Shown piece by piece: positions 26,149 to 35,044 of a DNA stretch of 64,000 nucleotides; the first letter of the stretch is position 1, and each line of letters starts with the position of its first letter. Origin of the DNA: an uncultured Croceitalea sp. (GTDB taxonomy: Bacteria > Bacteroidota > Bacteroidia > Flavobacteriales > Flavobacteriaceae); the NCBI GenBank assembly GCA_947495075.1, contig CANLXH010000003.1:1-64000 (forward strand), written 5' to 3'. The position numbers were made by a program, and so were the translations under genes. The notes below the pieces were generated by a model. That model was not told the DNA's origin. It saw only the letters and a list, made by a program, of their open reading frames with translations, and searched no databases.

Positions 26149-27651
26149 ATGAATAAGAAAGTTATTTTAATGATTCTAGATGGATGGGGAAAATCACCCA
26201 ATCCAGAAGTTTCAGCTATAGAAAATGCAAAGACTCCTTTTATTGATTCATTATATAAATCGTTTCCAAATGCCGATTTGTTAACAGATGGCATGAATGT
26301 AGGTTTGCCAGATGGACAAATGGGAAATAGCGAAGTTGGTCATATGAATTTAGGTGCAGGTCGCATTGTGTATCAAGATTTAGCAAAAATTAATAAAGCT
26401 GTTAAAGAAGATACTTTAAAAGATGAAGCTGTTTTAAAAAATGCATTTGAATATGCTAATAAAAATAATAAATCTGTTCATTTTCTTGGCTTAGTAAGTG
26501 ATGGCGGTGTACATAGCCATATTTCTCATTTAAAAGCTTTGATAAATGCAGCTGAAAATAACGGAGTAAAAAAAGCTTTTATTCATGCATTTACAGATGG
26601 TCGCGATGTTGATCCAAAAAGTGGAAAAGGGTTTTTAGAAGAAATCATATCCTTCTGCGTTCATAAAAACACAAAATTAGCTACGGTTATAGGGCGTTAT
26701 TTTGCAATGGACAGGGATAAAAGATGGGAGCGTGTAAAGAAAGCTTATGATGTATTAGTAAACAATGTCGGAGAAATTGTTGACGATGTGGCTGTGGCTA
26801 TGCAAAAAAGTTATGATAATGGCATTACAGATGAATTTATAGAACCAATAATCACCAATAAAAATGGGCAAATAAAAGAAGGTGATGTTATTGTCTTCTT
26901 TAATTTTAGAACAGATAGAGGCCGTGAGCTAAGCCAAGCCTTAAACCAAGAGGATTTTCCTGAATATAATATGAAAAAACTAGATTTATATTATGTAACC
27001 ATGACCAATTACGATGACTCATTTAAAGGTGTTAAAGTCGTTTATGACAAAGACAATATTAAGGACACACTTGGAGAGACACTCGAAAAAGCTGGCAAAA
27101 AGCAAATTAGAATTGCCGAAACTGAAAAATACCCTCATGTGACCTTCTTTTTTAATGGAGGTCGCGAAGAACCATTTATTGGGGAAGAAAGAATCTTATG
27201 CCCTTCCCCTAAGGTAGCTACTTATGATTTAAAGCCAGAAATGAGTGCCTATGAAATACGTGATGCTATTATTCCTGAATTAAATAAAGGGAAAGTAGAT
27301 TTTGTTTGCCTCAATTTTGCAAATCCAGATATGGTAGGTCATACAGGAAGTATGGAAGCAGCTATAAAAGCATGCGAAGTTGTAGATGAATGTGCAGCTG
27401 CGGTTATTACTGCCGGACTAGAAAATGATTATTCTACGATAGTTATTGCAGATCACGGAAATTGTGATACTATGGTAAATCCTGATGGTAGCCCAAATAC
27501 CGCACACACCACCAACCCGGTTCCATTAATATTAGTTGACAAGGAAATTAAACAGATTAAAGATGGTGTTTTGGGGGATATTGCACCAACTATTTTAAAG
27601 ATGATTGGTGTCCCTCAACCAGAATTAATGACCCAAAAATCATTGGTATAA
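26149..27651 (+). CDS. gpmI: 2,3-bisphosphoglycerate-independent phosphoglycerate mutase
   Basis: A 500-residue alkaline-phosphatase-superfamily enzyme that interconverts 3- and 2-phosphoglycerate in glycolysis and gluconeogenesis. It has the N-terminal metal motif MILDGWGKSPNPE, the catalytic serine loop GNSEVGHMNLGAGRIVYQDL, the substrate-binding HAFTDGRDVDPKSG and RYFAMDRDKRWERV, and the late metal ligands NFANPDMVGHTG and IADHGNCDTM with AHTTNPVP. Length is normal for GpmI. It carries a cytoplasmic start and its own promoter. The next gene begins 69 bases later and is unrelated. Confidence 0.97.
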   Translation: MNKKVILMILDGWGKSPNPEVSAIENAKTPFIDSLYKSFPNADLLTDGMNVGLPDGQMGNSEVGHMNLGAGRIVYQDLAKINKAVKEDTLKDEAVLKNAFEYANKNNKSVHFLGLVSDGGVHSHISHLKALINAAENNGVKKAFIHAFTDGRDVDPKSGKGFLEEIISFCVHKNTKLATVIGRYFAMDRDKRWERVKKAYDVLVNNVGEIVDDVAVAMQKSYDNGITDEFIEPIITNKNGQIKEGDVIVFFNFRTDRGRELSQALNQEDFPEYNMKKLDLYYVTMTNYDDSFKGVKVVYDKDNIKDTLGETLEKAGKKQIRIAETEKYPHVTFFFNGGREEPFIGEERILCPSPKVATYDLKPEMSAYEIRDAIIPELNKGKVDFVCLNFANPDMVGHTGSMEAAIKACEVVDECAAAVITAGLENDYSTIVIADHGNCDTMVNPDGSPNTAHTTNPVPLILVDKEIKQIKDGVLGDIAPTILKMIGVPQPELMTQKSLV

Positions 27652-27720
27652 ATAAATAGCTGCTATACTATAACAATAGCTCTTTCGTTATTCATATTTA
27701 ATGATAATAATTTGATTGAT

Positions 27721-28488
27721 ATGATTAGGGTAAATTTTCTTCTTTTGGCAGCATTTCTTATAACATTAAGTGGCTGGTCTCAAACTTGTTTGGTACGCGA
27801 AATGGTTCAGGAACGTGTTAATGAAAAAGGAGAATCCAAAGAAAAAGCAACTTATGCTTTTTCTTATTATGAAGACAATACTTTAAAAGAGATAAAAATT
27901 GAAAATGACTATCCAGAAAATAACATATCTAAGGATAACACCAATACTCTAAAATTCGAAAAAATTCCATTAGGCACAAAAATTACATGGTTTTGGAATG
28001 GTGAATATGACACTCATTTTGTACTTACTTCTAATAGTTTTTTAGAATTTGATGGTGATGATGAAAATGACCTTGATACTGAGAATGCCGATGAATACCT
28101 CCTCACTTATGAAGAAGGAAAGTTAATTTATGATGAAGACAGCGGTATAACAAATACTTGGGAAGGTGGACTAGTCACAAAATCCAAGAAAGTAGGTAGA
28201 AAAACTACTTGGACCACAACTTATGAATATGCTGATATTCCTAACCCATTCTTTAATTTTCATGAATTAGGAATTATTGACATTTCTGTAAGTAATTTTA
28301 TTCCTTTTTTCTATACTTTATCATCTAAGCTTTGGATTTCGGAAGAAACTACTGCTACTAAAGAAGGTGTTGAAGTGGCATACGATAAGGAGGATAAATA
28401 TAACCATACAACAAATAAAAATGGATGCGTTGAACAATTTGTTGTACAGGAAAGGATAGATAAAGTCATCTTTACTTTTAAATATTAA
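27721..28488 (+). CDS. Secreted protein of unknown function
   Basis: A 255-residue protein I do not recognise. It has a signal peptide (MIRVNFLLLAAFLITLSGWSQ), then alternating beta-strand-like segments with repeated Tyr, Glu and Lys (TYAFSYYEDNTLKEIKIEND; EYLLTYEEGKLIYDEDSG), an asparagine/aspartate-rich patch (DGDDENDLDTENAD) and a final strand FVVQERIDKVIFTFKY. The pattern recalls the YD-repeat-like or DUF4595-like beta proteins of Bacteroidota, without a firm match. I took the ATG at 27721 instead of the TTG at 27712 because it starts the n-region. Probably periplasmic. Confidence 0.75.
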   Translation: MIRVNFLLLAAFLITLSGWSQTCLVREMVQERVNEKGESKEKATYAFSYYEDNTLKEIKIENDYPENNISKDNTNTLKFEKIPLGTKITWFWNGEYDTHFVLTSNSFLEFDGDDENDLDTENADEYLLTYEEGKLIYDEDSGITNTWEGGLVTKSKKVGRKTTWTTTYEYADIPNPFFNFHELGIIDISVSNFIPFFYTLSSKLWISEETTATKEGVEVAYDKEDKYNHTTNKNGCVEQFVVQERIDKVIFTFKY

Positions 28489-28536
28489 TGTAATCTTATC
28501 AGAAAATTCATAGTAATTCTTTTATACATTTCCGTG

Positions 28537-28544
28537 TATCTTTG
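28537..28544 (+). promoter_or_regulatory. -7 promoter element TATCTTTG for map
   Basis: Exact TAnnTTTG match ending 5 bases before the map ATG, predicting a nearly leaderless transcript. Confidence 0.62.
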
Positions 28545-28549
28545 CGGCT

Positions 28550-29356
28550 ATGATTAAAATCAAAACAGCAGAAGAAATAGAACTAATGCGTGAAAGCGCA
28601 TTAGTAGTATCTAAAACTTTAGGTATGATTGCTTCTGAGATAAAGCCTGGAGCAAACCCTTTAAAACTGGATAAACTTGCTGAAGACTTTATCAGAGAAC
28701 AAGGAGCCGAACCTGGGTTTTTAGGAATGTACGATTTTCCCAATACGCTAAACTGGAGTCCAAATGCGCAAGTAGTACATGGCATTCCTAACAATGATGA
28801 ACTTAAGGAGGGTGATGTTATTTCCGTGGATTGTGGCGCATTAAAAAATGGATACTATGGTGATCATGCTTATACCTTTGAGGTTGGTGAAGTTGCCGAG
28901 GATACCAAAAAACTATTACGGATTACCAAAGAATCGTTATATATTGGAATTCGAGAGTTTAAATTAGGAAATCGTGTTGGCGATGTAGGTTATGCAATTC
29001 AAAAACATTGTGAAAATCATGGCTACGGAATTGTTCGTGAACTTGTAGGTCATGGGCTTGGAAAAGAATTACATGAAGATCCACAAATGCCAAACTATGG
29101 CAAGCGCGGGCGTGGCAAGAAGTTTGTTAACGGAATGGTCGTCGCCATAGAACCTATGGTTAATATGGGTACTAAAAGAATTAAACAATTAAAGGATGGT
29201 TGGACTATTCTTACAGCCGATGGACAACCCAGCGCCCATTTTGAACATGACGTGGCTTTAATAGATGGTAAACCGGAGTTGCTTTCCACTTTTAAATATA
29301 TCTATGATGCTTTAGGTATTACCTCTGATGAGGAGAAAGAATTCAGACGTTCATAA
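28550..29356 (+). CDS. map: Type I methionine aminopeptidase
   Basis: A 268-residue cytosolic enzyme that removes the initiator methionine from new proteins. All five metal ligands are visible: two Asp in VDCGALKNGYYGDHAYTF, His in LVGHGLGKELHEDP, Glu in MVVAIEPMV and Glu in AHFEHDVAL. The substrate His is in VVHGIPN. There is no N-terminal zinc-finger extension, so it is the short bacterial form. The stop codon TAA overlaps the ATG of the next gene (TAATG), so the methyltransferase is translationally coupled. Its promoter lies only a few bases before the start. Confidence 0.97.
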   Translation: MIKIKTAEEIELMRESALVVSKTLGMIASEIKPGANPLKLDKLAEDFIREQGAEPGFLGMYDFPNTLNWSPNAQVVHGIPNNDELKEGDVISVDCGALKNGYYGDHAYTFEVGEVAEDTKKLLRITKESLYIGIREFKLGNRVGDVGYAIQKHCENHGYGIVRELVGHGLGKELHEDPQMPNYGKRGRGKKFVNGMVVAIEPMVNMGTKRIKQLKDGWTILTADGQPSAHFEHDVALIDGKPELLSTFKYIYDALGITSDEEKEFRRS

Positions 29357-30120
29357 TGTCTAAAATTTTCAAATCTGTCTTAAATCTAATCCCAAGACCT
29401 TGGCTTATCACTTTAAGCTACTGGGTAAGACCCATCTTGGCTTTGTACTATCGTGGTGGCACGTATATTGACCCTATTGATGAAAAAGGATTTCGCAAGT
29501 TTTTGCCTTATGGATATGAAAACCCCAGGGAAGGTGTCTTATCACCTTCTACCCTATCTTTAGAACGCCACCGATTGCTTTGGTTATATCTCAAGAACGA
29601 AACTAATTTTTTTGATGCTCCATTAAATGTGCTGCATTTTGCACCAGAACAAGCATTTCACAAGCGTTTTAAACAACTAAAAAACATTAACTACACTACC
29701 ACCGACTTAAACTCTCCTATAGCAGATGTAAAAGCAGATATATGTAACCTTCCTTTTGAAAATGAAGCCTACGATGTCATCTTATGCAATCATGTTTTAG
29801 AACATATTCCTAACGATACCAAAGCTATGGAAGAACTGTACCGCGTTTTAAAACCTGGGGGATTCGGTATTTTTCAAATACCCCAAGATTTGAATAGAGA
29901 GAAGACTTTTGAAGACAACTCGATTACGGACAAAAAAGAGCGTGCCAAAATATTTGGACAATATGACCACGTACGTATTTATGGTAGAGATTATTTTGAT
30001 AAGTTAAGAAGTATTGGTTTTAAGGTTGATGAAGTAGATTATACCTGTAATCTAAATGATGAGGAAATAAATCGTTATCGTTTAGCAAAAGGAGAAATTA
30101 TCCCTGTGGTCAGCAAATAA
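29356..30120 (+). CDS. Class I SAM-dependent methyltransferase
   Basis: A 254-residue protein with a Methyltransf_11 core. Motif I is altered (VLHFAPEQAFHKRFK replaces the usual ExGxGxG), followed by the acidic YTTTDLNSPIADVKADICNL, motif FENEAYDVILCNHVLEHIPND and the helix MEELYRVLKPGGFGIFQIP. The N-terminal segment (LIPRPWLITLSYWVRPILAL) is hydrophobic and may touch the membrane. The altered motif I resembles methyltransferases acting on glycans or lipids, but the substrate is unknown. It shares one base with map, suggesting an operon, and its stop abuts the convergent apbE stop with no gap. Confidence 0.85.
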   Translation: MSKIFKSVLNLIPRPWLITLSYWVRPILALYYRGGTYIDPIDEKGFRKFLPYGYENPREGVLSPSTLSLERHRLLWLYLKNETNFFDAPLNVLHFAPEQAFHKRFKQLKNINYTTTDLNSPIADVKADICNLPFENEAYDVILCNHVLEHIPNDTKAMEELYRVLKPGGFGIFQIPQDLNREKTFEDNSITDKKERAKIFGQYDHVRIYGRDYFDKLRSIGFKVDEVDYTCNLNDEEINRYRLAKGEIIPVVSK

Positions 30121-31131
30121 CTACTTTTTTAGCATGGCTTCAAATCCTAGAGTCATGAAATTTTTCATAGCGCCTTTCTCATCCAAGTAAATAATAAAAG
30201 CATCTAACTCTTTTTTCTTGAGCTCTAACAAGGTTTTTGAGTCTTTTAAATCCATTGCCATAAAGGCTGTAGCGTAACCATCTGCCTGTATACAACTGTT
30301 TGCCACTACGGTTGCGGAAAGTACATTTGAATTTTTAGTATAGCCCGTTTTGGGGTTAATTGTATGTACATATTTTTCACCCGTTTCTGGGTCTATTCTA
30401 AACTTTCTATAATTCCCAGAAGAAGCTAGAGCTTTATCTTTTAGTTCAACAACAGCCGCCGAACCTCTTTTCATAAAATTATTAGGTTTATCTATACCAA
30501 CGGTCCAAGGTTTACCTGAAATAAGATTAGTGCCTTTGGCTAGAACTTCTCCACCCACTTCAATCAAATAGTTTTCAATCTGATGCTTATCCAGCATTCT
30601 TGCCAAACGATCTATTGCGTAGCCCTTGGCAATCGCATTGAAATCAAACTGTATTTGTGGCTTACTTTTAGTTATTCTAAAGTCTCTAGTCAATCCCACA
30701 TGCTTCCAACCCACATATTGCATAAGACTGTCTATTTTAGTACTGTCTAGTTGCATTATACTTTGTTCTGAGCCAAAGCCCCAAACATCTACTAGAACGC
30801 CAACGGTTGGGTCAAAATAGCCATCTGTTTCATAATTTATAACCTGACTTTGAAAGTAAACATCCCTGAACATTTGATCCACGACAATGGTCGTATCACC
30901 TCTATTGATTTTTGAAATATCAGAATCAAGAATATAGGTCGACATTGATTTATTAAATACAGTAAAAACGGAATCGATTTTACGTTGAAAATCAAGTTCT
31001 TTATCGGTTATATATTGTATTGCATAGCTAGTTCCGAAGGTAGAACCTATGTTTTGATTCTTCACTAAACTTGGTTTCTTATCACAACCAATAAAAATCA
31101 ATGCCAATACATAGAAAAATATGTTTCTCAT
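30121..31131 (-). CDS. apbE: FAD:protein FMN transferase (ApbE), lipoprotein
   Basis: A 336-residue periplasmic lipoprotein (MRNIFFYVLALIFIGCDKK, acylated Cys at residue 16) that transfers FMN from FAD to threonines of NqrB and NqrC. Family motifs are present: the flavin region IGSTFGTSYAIQY, DFNAIAKGYAIDRLARML, NYLIEVGGEVLAKG, and the late metal region VHTINPKTGYTKNSNVLSAT with ADGYATAFMAM. It lies at the end of the nqr operon, where it is functionally expected. I placed the start at ATG 31129-31131, not the TTG at 31152, because the lipoprotein signal starts there; the gap to the 122-residue gene is then 10 bases. Confidence 0.95.
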   Translation of the reverse strand: MRNIFFYVLALIFIGCDKKPSLVKNQNIGSTFGTSYAIQYITDKELDFQRKIDSVFTVFNKSMSTYILDSDISKINRGDTTIVVDQMFRDVYFQSQVINYETDGYFDPTVGVLVDVWGFGSEQSIMQLDSTKIDSLMQYVGWKHVGLTRDFRITKSKPQIQFDFNAIAKGYAIDRLARMLDKHQIENYLIEVGGEVLAKGTNLISGKPWTVGIDKPNNFMKRGSAAVVELKDKALASSGNYRKFRIDPETGEKYVHTINPKTGYTKNSNVLSATVVANSCIQADGYATAFMAMDLKDSKTLLELKKKELDAFIIYLDEKGAMKNFMTLGFEAMLKK

Positions 31132-31141
31132 AACCTTGCAG

Positions 31142-31510
31142 TTAGATTTCAATTAGACCTTCGTAATCAACAACGTACTCCTCGTTTAAATACACAGGTA
31201 AATTGTAATCCGATGCATTAACCAGTCCAACAGCAGCATAAAAAGTTCTTGCTTCGAATTTGAGGGCATGATCTTTCATTTTATTCAAATCGCTCACAAA
31301 TAAGTCTTTATCACGAGGGTCACCAGGGTATTCAATACTTTTAACTACTATAAAACTTAGTTTCTTGTCTTTTGTGCAAACAAACTGGGGATTCTTTTTT
31401 AACTCACTATTTACTGCCAAAAATTCATAACCATTTTCCTCAAGTTGCTTCCCGACAATGTTCATTGCCAAATTGTGTAGTTCTTGCGCTGTAAGTTCTC
31501 TTCGTTCCAT
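31142..31510 (-). CDS. Small conserved protein between nqrF and apbE, function unknown
   Basis: A 122-residue soluble protein without signal peptide or cysteine cluster; it has the segments NLAMNIVGKQLEENGYEFLA, FVCTKDKKLSFIVVKSIEYP and FEARTFYAAVGLVNASDYNL. The mixed alpha/beta pattern (KLSFIVVKS, FYAAVGLVN) recalls restriction-endonuclease-like or Mrr-like small folds, but I see no catalytic PD-ExK motif. It sits between nqrF and apbE in flavobacterial nqr operons and is sometimes labelled as part of NqrF, although it has neither the ferredoxin nor the FAD domain. A strong terminator lies directly before its ATG (31514-31542), so its expression may be uncoupled from nqrA-F. The role, perhaps in Nqr assembly, is a guess. 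Confidence 0.82.
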   Translation of the reverse strand: MERRELTAQELHNLAMNIVGKQLEENGYEFLAVNSELKKNPQFVCTKDKKLSFIVVKSIEYPGDPRDKDLFVSDLNKMKDHALKFEARTFYAAVGLVNASDYNLPVYLNEEYVVDYEGLIEI

Positions 31511-31513
31511 ATG

Positions 31514-31542
31514 TAAAAAGCCGATACAAATTGTATCGGCTT
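31514..31542 (-). terminator. Intrinsic terminator between nqrF and the 122-residue gene
   Basis: On the minus strand AAGCCGATACAA pairs with TTGTATCGGCTT (12-bp stem, 31518-31542), followed by TTTTT that runs to within 4 bases of the next ATG. It should end most nqrA-F transcripts. Confidence 0.85.
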
Positions 31543-31582
31543 ATATTTAGATTCCTGTTTTTACAGGAGTAAAAATTACTAT

Positions 31583-32890
31583 TTATCCACCGAAATCATC
31601 GAATCTGATATGCTCATCTGGAATTCCAAAATCCTCCCCCATTTTCTGAACGGCTTTGTTCATTAATGGTGGTCCACAAAAATACAATTCAATATCTTCT
31701 GGCGAATCGTGATGATTTAAATAATTATCTATAACACAATTGTGTATAAATCCAACGAAACCATCACCAGGAGCATCTATATTCTCTTTAACCTTCCAGT
31801 TGTCCTCTTCTAAAGGCTCTGAAAGCGCCAAGTAAAATTTAAAGTTCGAGAATTCTTTCTCCAATTTATAAAAATGATCTAAATAGAATAATTCTCGTTT
31901 TGAACGACCACCATACCAATACGTAACTTTTCTATTCGTTTTTAAGGTTTTGAATAAATGATAAAGGTGTGAACGCATTGGAGCCATACCTGCTCCACCA
32001 CCTACATATAACATTTCAGAATCTGACTCGTTGATAAAAAATTCACCGTAAGGTCCTGAAATTATCACATCATCGCCAGGTTTTAATCCAAAAATATATG
32101 AAGAAGCAACACCTGGGTTCACATTCATCCATCCATTTTTAGACCTATCCCAAGGTGGAGTAGCAATACGAACATTTAGCATAATTTCTCTTCCTTCTGC
32201 AGGGAAAGAAGCCATGGAATAAGCTCTTTCTACTAATTCTGGGTTTTTCATTACCAAAGGCCAAAGATTAAACTTGTCCCATTCTGCTTGAAACTTGTCT
32301 GGCGTATCGTGCTCTTCTGGGTGTGCAGTGATATCCATATCTGCAAACTTCACTTCACATTTTGGAACTTCTATCTGTATATAACCACCAGCTTTATACC
32401 CCATATCTTCTGGAATCTCAACAACAAATTCCTTAATAAAGGAAGCTACATTATAATTACGAACAACTTTCGCCGGCCACTTTTTAATACCAAAAACTTC
32501 TTCTGGAATGGTAATTTCCATATCTTGTTTCACCTTAACTTGGCAGGCTAAACGCACTCCTTGCTGTAATTCTTTTCTTGAAAAATGTGGTGTTTCAGTA
32601 GGTAAGGCTTCACCACCTCCAGAAAGCACATGACATTCACATTGAATACAAGTTCCTCCACCCCCACAAGCAGATGGTAAGAATACTTTTTGATTACCCA
32701 ACGTGGATAATAATGTACCACCCGAGGAAACTTCTATTTTCTTCTCTCCATTAATGGTTAAAGTTACCGGACCTGACGGAGATAGCTTTTCTTTAGTAAA
32801 CAGTAGCAATGCAACTAACATTAACAGTAATATTAAGAATGCAATAACTGTAATCAATATAGTACCACCAGTACTTGTAGCTAAAATCAT
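31583..32890 (-). CDS. nqrF: Na+-translocating NADH:quinone reductase subunit F
   Basis: A 435-residue NADH-oxidising subunit. It has one N-terminal transmembrane helix (ILITVIAFLILLLMLVALLL), a plant-type 2Fe-2S ferredoxin domain (CGGGGTCIQCECHVLSGG, final Cys in LACQVKV), an FAD domain (VERAYSMASFPAEG, which binds flavin) and an NADH-binding region (YVGGGAGMAPMRSHLYHL) ending in the typical PDEHIRFDDFGG. It takes electrons from NADH to FAD and the iron-sulfur centre, then to NqrC and NqrB. It is the last structural gene, 3 bases after nqrE. Confidence 0.98.
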   Translation of the reverse strand: MILATSTGGTILITVIAFLILLLMLVALLLFTKEKLSPSGPVTLTINGEKKIEVSSGGTLLSTLGNQKVFLPSACGGGGTCIQCECHVLSGGGEALPTETPHFSRKELQQGVRLACQVKVKQDMEITIPEEVFGIKKWPAKVVRNYNVASFIKEFVVEIPEDMGYKAGGYIQIEVPKCEVKFADMDITAHPEEHDTPDKFQAEWDKFNLWPLVMKNPELVERAYSMASFPAEGREIMLNVRIATPPWDRSKNGWMNVNPGVASSYIFGLKPGDDVIISGPYGEFFINESDSEMLYVGGGAGMAPMRSHLYHLFKTLKTNRKVTYWYGGRSKRELFYLDHFYKLEKEFSNFKFYLALSEPLEEDNWKVKENIDAPGDGFVGFIHNCVIDNYLNHHDSPEDIELYFCGPPLMNKAVQKMGEDFGIPDEHIRFDDFGG

Positions 32891-32893
32891 TTG

Positions 32894-33631
32894 TTATTTG
32901 TTTTTAACCTCGTTATAAGAGATAGTTTTTTCTTCTTCTAGCTCTTTTTTAATTTCTTTTTCTTCAATTTTTTCTGCAGTAGTTGGTTGTGTCTCTTCTG
33001 GTGGCTCATTATCCCCAGTTAGCATTCCACCAAAACTTTGAAAACCTATCCCCATTAAACCAGTAATAATAAAAGTAATTCCCAATCCCCTTAGCGGAGC
33101 AGGGACATTTGAATATCTAATTTTCTCTCGAATAGCTGCAATAGCCAGAATAGCCAAAAACCATCCAATACCAGAACTTACACCGTAATTAAAAGCTAAT
33201 CCAAGAGTAGGAATCTCTCTTGCTTGCATAAATAGCGAACCACCTAAAATAGCACAATTTACTGCAATTAATGGCAAGAAAATACCAAGTGAATTATAAA
33301 GTGATGGGGAAAACTTCTCCACCACAATCTCCACTAATTGTACCATAGTAGCTATAGTCGCAATAAATAATATAAATGATAAAAAACTTAAATTATAGTC
33401 TGCATATTCTGGACCTAACCATGCTAATGCTCCATCTTGCAATAAATACTGGTCTAACAACCAATTTAATGGCACAGTAACTGCTAGCACAAAGATTACT
33501 GCAGCTCCTAAGCCAACAGCAGTACTAACTTTTTTAGAAACCGCTAAATAAGAACACATTCCCAAAAACACGGCAAAGACCATGTTATCTATAAAAATGG
33601 ATTTAAAAAATAATTCTACATGCTCTAACAT
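32894..33631 (-). CDS. nqrE: Na+-translocating NADH:quinone reductase subunit E
   Basis: A 245-residue membrane subunit with about six transmembrane helices. The pseudo-symmetric cysteines that bind iron with NqrD are in VFLGMCSYLAVS and LIAVNCAILGG. It has a charged C-terminal tail of about 45 residues (EPPEETQPTTAEKIEEKEIK and onwards) that the roughly 198-residue proteobacterial NqrE lacks; this tail may be lineage-specific. The gap to nqrD upstream is 10 bases. Role: part of the electron path between the NqrF 2Fe-2S centre and NqrC. Confidence 0.97.
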   Translation of the reverse strand: MLEHVELFFKSIFIDNMVFAVFLGMCSYLAVSKKVSTAVGLGAAVIFVLAVTVPLNWLLDQYLLQDGALAWLGPEYADYNLSFLSFILFIATIATMVQLVEIVVEKFSPSLYNSLGIFLPLIAVNCAILGGSLFMQAREIPTLGLAFNYGVSSGIGWFLAILAIAAIREKIRYSNVPAPLRGLGITFIITGLMGIGFQSFGGMLTGDNEPPEETQPTTAEKIEEKEIKKELEEEKTISYNEVKNK

Positions 33632-33641
33632 AATCTTTTAT

Positions 33642-34289
33642 TTATGCTTCTTCAATTAATGTTCTATTTCTTGAACGCTGTACCCAGATGATGACACCAA
33701 TAACAATTAAAGCCGCAGGTGGAATAATCATAAAACCGTTATTCTCGTATCCTGTGGCATATAATCCTGTTTTGGCTATTGGATCTCCAAACACAGGATA
33801 TCCAAGTAAGGTTCCTGTACCAAATAATTCTCTAAAAAAGCCGACTATAATTAATATTACGCCGTATCCTAATGCATTACCTATCCCATCCAAAAAGGAT
33901 TTCCATGGTCCGTTACCTAAGGCAAAAGCTTCAAAACGTCCCATGATAATGCAATTGGTAATAATAAGACCAACAAAAACTGACAAAGTTTTACTTAATT
34001 CATAAGCAAAAGCCTTAAGCACTTGATCAACAATAATTACAAGTGCCGCAACTACTATTAGTTGCACTATTATTCTAATTTTTGAAGGAATGATATTACG
34101 CATTAAGGAAATAACAACGTTACCTACACCAAGTACGAAAATTACCGATATCGCCATTACAATGGAAGCCTTAAGCTCCGCAGTAATCGCTAAAGCCGAA
34201 CAAATACCCAATACCTGAATAGTAATCGGGTTATTATCCGCAAGTGGGTCTAATATAAGATTTGCATCTTTTTTTGAAAGTAGCGCCAT
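33642..34289 (-). CDS. nqrD: Na+-translocating NADH:quinone reductase subunit D
   Basis: A 215-residue integral membrane subunit, paralogous to NqrE, with about six helices. The conserved iron-ligand cysteines are in QVLGICSALAITAELK and LIITNCIIMGRFEAF. NqrD and NqrE form an inverted pair that carries the membrane-embedded iron centre. The C-terminal end (IGVIIWVQRSRNRTLIE) is short and basic. It lies 1 base after nqrC and 10 bases before nqrE, within one transcription unit from the nqrA promoter. Confidence 0.97.
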   Translation of the reverse strand: MALLSKKDANLILDPLADNNPITIQVLGICSALAITAELKASIVMAISVIFVLGVGNVVISLMRNIIPSKIRIIVQLIVVAALVIIVDQVLKAFAYELSKTLSVFVGLIITNCIIMGRFEAFALGNGPWKSFLDGIGNALGYGVILIIVGFFRELFGTGTLLGYPVFGDPIAKTGLYATGYENNGFMIIPPAALIVIGVIIWVQRSRNRTLIEEA

Positions 34290-34290
34290 A

Positions 34291-35043
34291 TTAATTGGTT
34301 CTAATCGTTTCTAAGTAAGGTTTGTAAATTTTTAAGGTTTCTTTAATCATAGCTGCAACTCCGTTTCCAGTAATTGTTGCACCTGCTAGAGCATCAACTT
34401 CATTATCTTCTTTATCATTGTTCAATGGGTCATTGTTTCCTTTGGCTACCGAGATACCGGCATACCTATTTCCATCTAAAACAGATTCACCAGTAAAATC
34501 ATCCATAAAGTAACGCAACTTAATATTTGCGCCTAAACCAGGAGTTTCACCTTTATGGTCAAAATAAGCTCCTTGTACAACCATGTTTTCATCAAGAGAC
34601 ATAAACCCCCAGATGGCATCCCAAAGTCCTTTACCATACATAGGAAGGATATAGAATTTTTGACCGTCTTTCTCACCAACAAACAAAGGAAATTGAGCAT
34701 CTCCTCCATTTTTTAAGGATGAAATTTGTTTCTTCATGTCTATTAAGTAAGCGTCATCCTGCTCTTGCACCTTTCCGTCTGCATCAACTATCAATTGACT
34801 TGTAATGTATTTTGAAAATTCTTCTTCAACCGCCGTGGTAGGAATAAAATTAACTCCACTATCCTCCGTATTTTCATTCACACCCATTGCGTAGAGGATG
34901 TTCTGTTGTTTTTCAAAACGCTCATTCTCTCTTATTTTATCTTTTAAGCCAGAAGCTAAAAAGGCAAGAATAGAACCAACCACTACAACCATGATTATTG
35001 CAAAAATCACAGTGTACGTATTTTTCTCTGTATTTACTGCCAT
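34291..35043 (-). CDS. nqrC: Na+-translocating NADH:quinone reductase subunit C
   Basis: A 250-residue subunit with one N-terminal transmembrane helix (VIFAIIMVVVVGSILAFL) and a periplasmic FMN-binding domain. The flavinylation motif is DALAGATITGNG, where the threonine after GA should carry covalent FMN added by ApbE (encoded downstream). Supporting motifs are GLWDAIWGFMSL and KGETPGLGANI. It relays electrons from the NqrD/E iron centre to the FMN of NqrB. It is 1 base from nqrB and nqrD on either side. Confidence 0.97.
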   Translation of the reverse strand: MAVNTEKNTYTVIFAIIMVVVVGSILAFLASGLKDKIRENERFEKQQNILYAMGVNENTEDSGVNFIPTTAVEEEFSKYITSQLIVDADGKVQEQDDAYLIDMKKQISSLKNGGDAQFPLFVGEKDGQKFYILPMYGKGLWDAIWGFMSLDENMVVQGAYFDHKGETPGLGANIKLRYFMDDFTGESVLDGNRYAGISVAKGNNDPLNNDKEDNEVDALAGATITGNGVAAMIKETLKIYKPYLETIRTN

Positions 35044-35044
35044 G

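Noticed and set aside
29095-29289. Minus-strand frame opposite map
   Set aside because: No promoter, poor composition, fully contained in a highly conserved enzyme gene.
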